Assembly: GCA_016748015.1 (NCBI GenBank)
Contig: JAAOMT010000254.1
Coordinates: 124,001 to 188,000, forward strand
Source of the DNA: Geosiphon pyriformis
Lineage: Eukaryota; Glomeromycota; Glomeromycetes; Archaeosporales; Geosiphonaceae
Direction of reading: 5' to 3'
Length of the DNA stretch: 64,000 nt
The position numbers were made by a program, and so were the translations under genes. Position 1 is the stretch's first letter, and every line of letters begins with the position of its first letter. Positions 63,140-64,000 of the stretch are shown one piece after another. The notes beneath the pieces are model-generated. The model was not told where the DNA came from. It searched no databases and saw only the letters and a list, made by a program, of their open reading frames with translations.

Positions 63140-64000
63140 GTGGTTTTTTTTGGTCTAATAACAGTATGTGTTCCACTGTTATTAGTTATGATGGTTTGTT
63201 TTCCAATGATTAGAGTAGCATTTGGATAGTTTTTAATCTAATACTCATGGAAAATATAGAAGGCATTTTAAATGTTTTGATCCAAAAATTAATTGTTTAT
63301 GTCAATTAAAGATATCTCTGTTTTGAAAATGATACATTTATTTATACTTAATTTTTGCTAATTATTTGAATTGGGATTACCACAACAGGCAATCAATCAG
63401 ATTATTTATAATATTTCTTGAGTTGTGTACTATGAATAGGACAATCATTGAAGATTGTTCCAGATTGATCTTGAAGAATATAAGAACCATTGTTTAAAAC
63501 TTTGTTAACTATAAAGGGTTTTTTCTACTGGCTAGAAAATTTATCACCATGGACATTGTTTCTGTCTGAACAGTATTCCAATACCAAATTACCAATACTT
63601 AAAAAAAGTGTTTTATAGGTTTTCTTTTTCTTAAGCTTTTCTTGGAACTGTTTTATTTTTTTAAAAGCAATTATTTGTGCTTTTACCAAGAAGTTAAGAA
63701 TAGTACCAAGTCTTCTTTGCAAAATGTTTTTATAATTTCCTATTGTAATCTCTTCAAAAAGTATTGTCTTAATGTCAGTTTCTATTGGTAGTGTTGCTAT
63801 GCAGATAAAAAAATTCATAACTTGTTATGTTATGATTTACAGTTCTATAAGCAAACAAAGCTGAAAGCAGTACTTTGTCCTATAAGTTTGTTTTTTTACT
63901 GGTTTTAGCTAAGGTTTCACATAGTGTTCTATTGAAACGTTCTACTAAGCCATTTGTTTGAAGGTGATAAGAAGAAGAAAGTTTATGATGTATTCACATT
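63140..64000 (-). pseudogene. Element A3 continued: start of ORF-X and C-terminal half of integrase, runs off the window
   Basis: From the left: the ORF-X start (MNN, then FLDQNI with CAA at the codon that is TAA in B and C), then the integrase tail KKPFIVNKVLNNGSYILQDQ. An open stretch 63525-63818 follows, with LPIETDIKTILFEEITIGNY and FKKIKQFQEKLKKKKTYKTL. Near 63910-63990 are remnants of YHPQTNGLVERFNRTLC. Many stops are present. This is the part of A3 on the far side of element C; the rest of A3, and of A2, must lie to the right of 64000. Confidence 0.85.

Overview
The window reads as a piece of an AT-rich, transposon-saturated fungal nuclear genome, most likely an arbuscular mycorrhizal fungus (Glomeromycotina). 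This is inferred from the low-GC background, decayed Sel1-type repeats, a pogo-type transposase, a recurring family of LINE ORF1 proteins, short spliceosomal introns and a fungal-looking PUS10 gene. No tRNA, rRNA or CRISPR array was seen. The only host gene recognised is a tRNA pseudouridine synthase of the PUS10 family (about 24.37-27.12 kb, + strand, 11 exons). Nearly everything else is mobile-element sequence.

Layout. 1-7619: Ty3/Gypsy-like element A (minus, 'family I'), carrying a dUTPase domain between protease and reverse transcriptase; it landed in the endonuclease domain of a LINE and later received a solo LTR (4039-4901). 7620-12160: two decayed minus-strand LINE copies (E2, E1). 12163-17525: a pogo-type DNA transposon inserted near the start of E1 ORF1; besides its dead transposase it holds a 51-bp coding minisatellite split by a solo LTR, a Sel1-repeat pseudogene and a nuclease-like pseudogene. 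17.53-23.69 kb: start of E1, a third LINE ORF1 (E3, +), an LTR-like repeat and a rotted family I relic (G, minus). 23.7-27.3 kb: a GC-rich island and PUS10. 27.3-30.3 kb: AT-rich DNA and a fourth LINE ORF1 (E4, +).

30.39-64.0 kb is one stack of nested 'family II' Ty3-like elements. A2 (+, oldest) was hit in its RT by B (+, 34268-42067, complete with both LTRs). A2 was hit again after RNase H by A3 (minus, from 43249). A3 received a 5'-truncated LINE (X, 44260-45341) and element C (minus, 45503-63139). C was hit in its RT by the family I element D (minus, 48987-58799), the youngest insertion. Continuity of the broken reading frames and 4-bp target duplications support this order; A2 and A3 run past the right edge.

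How the genes work together. Both LTR families encode Gag with a CCHC knuckle, an aspartic protease, a Cys-rich segment, RT-RNase H, an integrase in its own downstream ORF, and an extra ORF ('ORF-X') of about 220 codons whose last codons lie inside the 3' LTR. Family II joins gag to pol through a textbook -1 slippery site (TTTAAAC then TAG). Family I instead keeps gag and protease in one frame, with a UGA shared by both readable copies, and adds the dUTPase. No copy looks autonomous, yet D has indistinguishable LTR segments, so it was probably copied by proteins supplied in trans.
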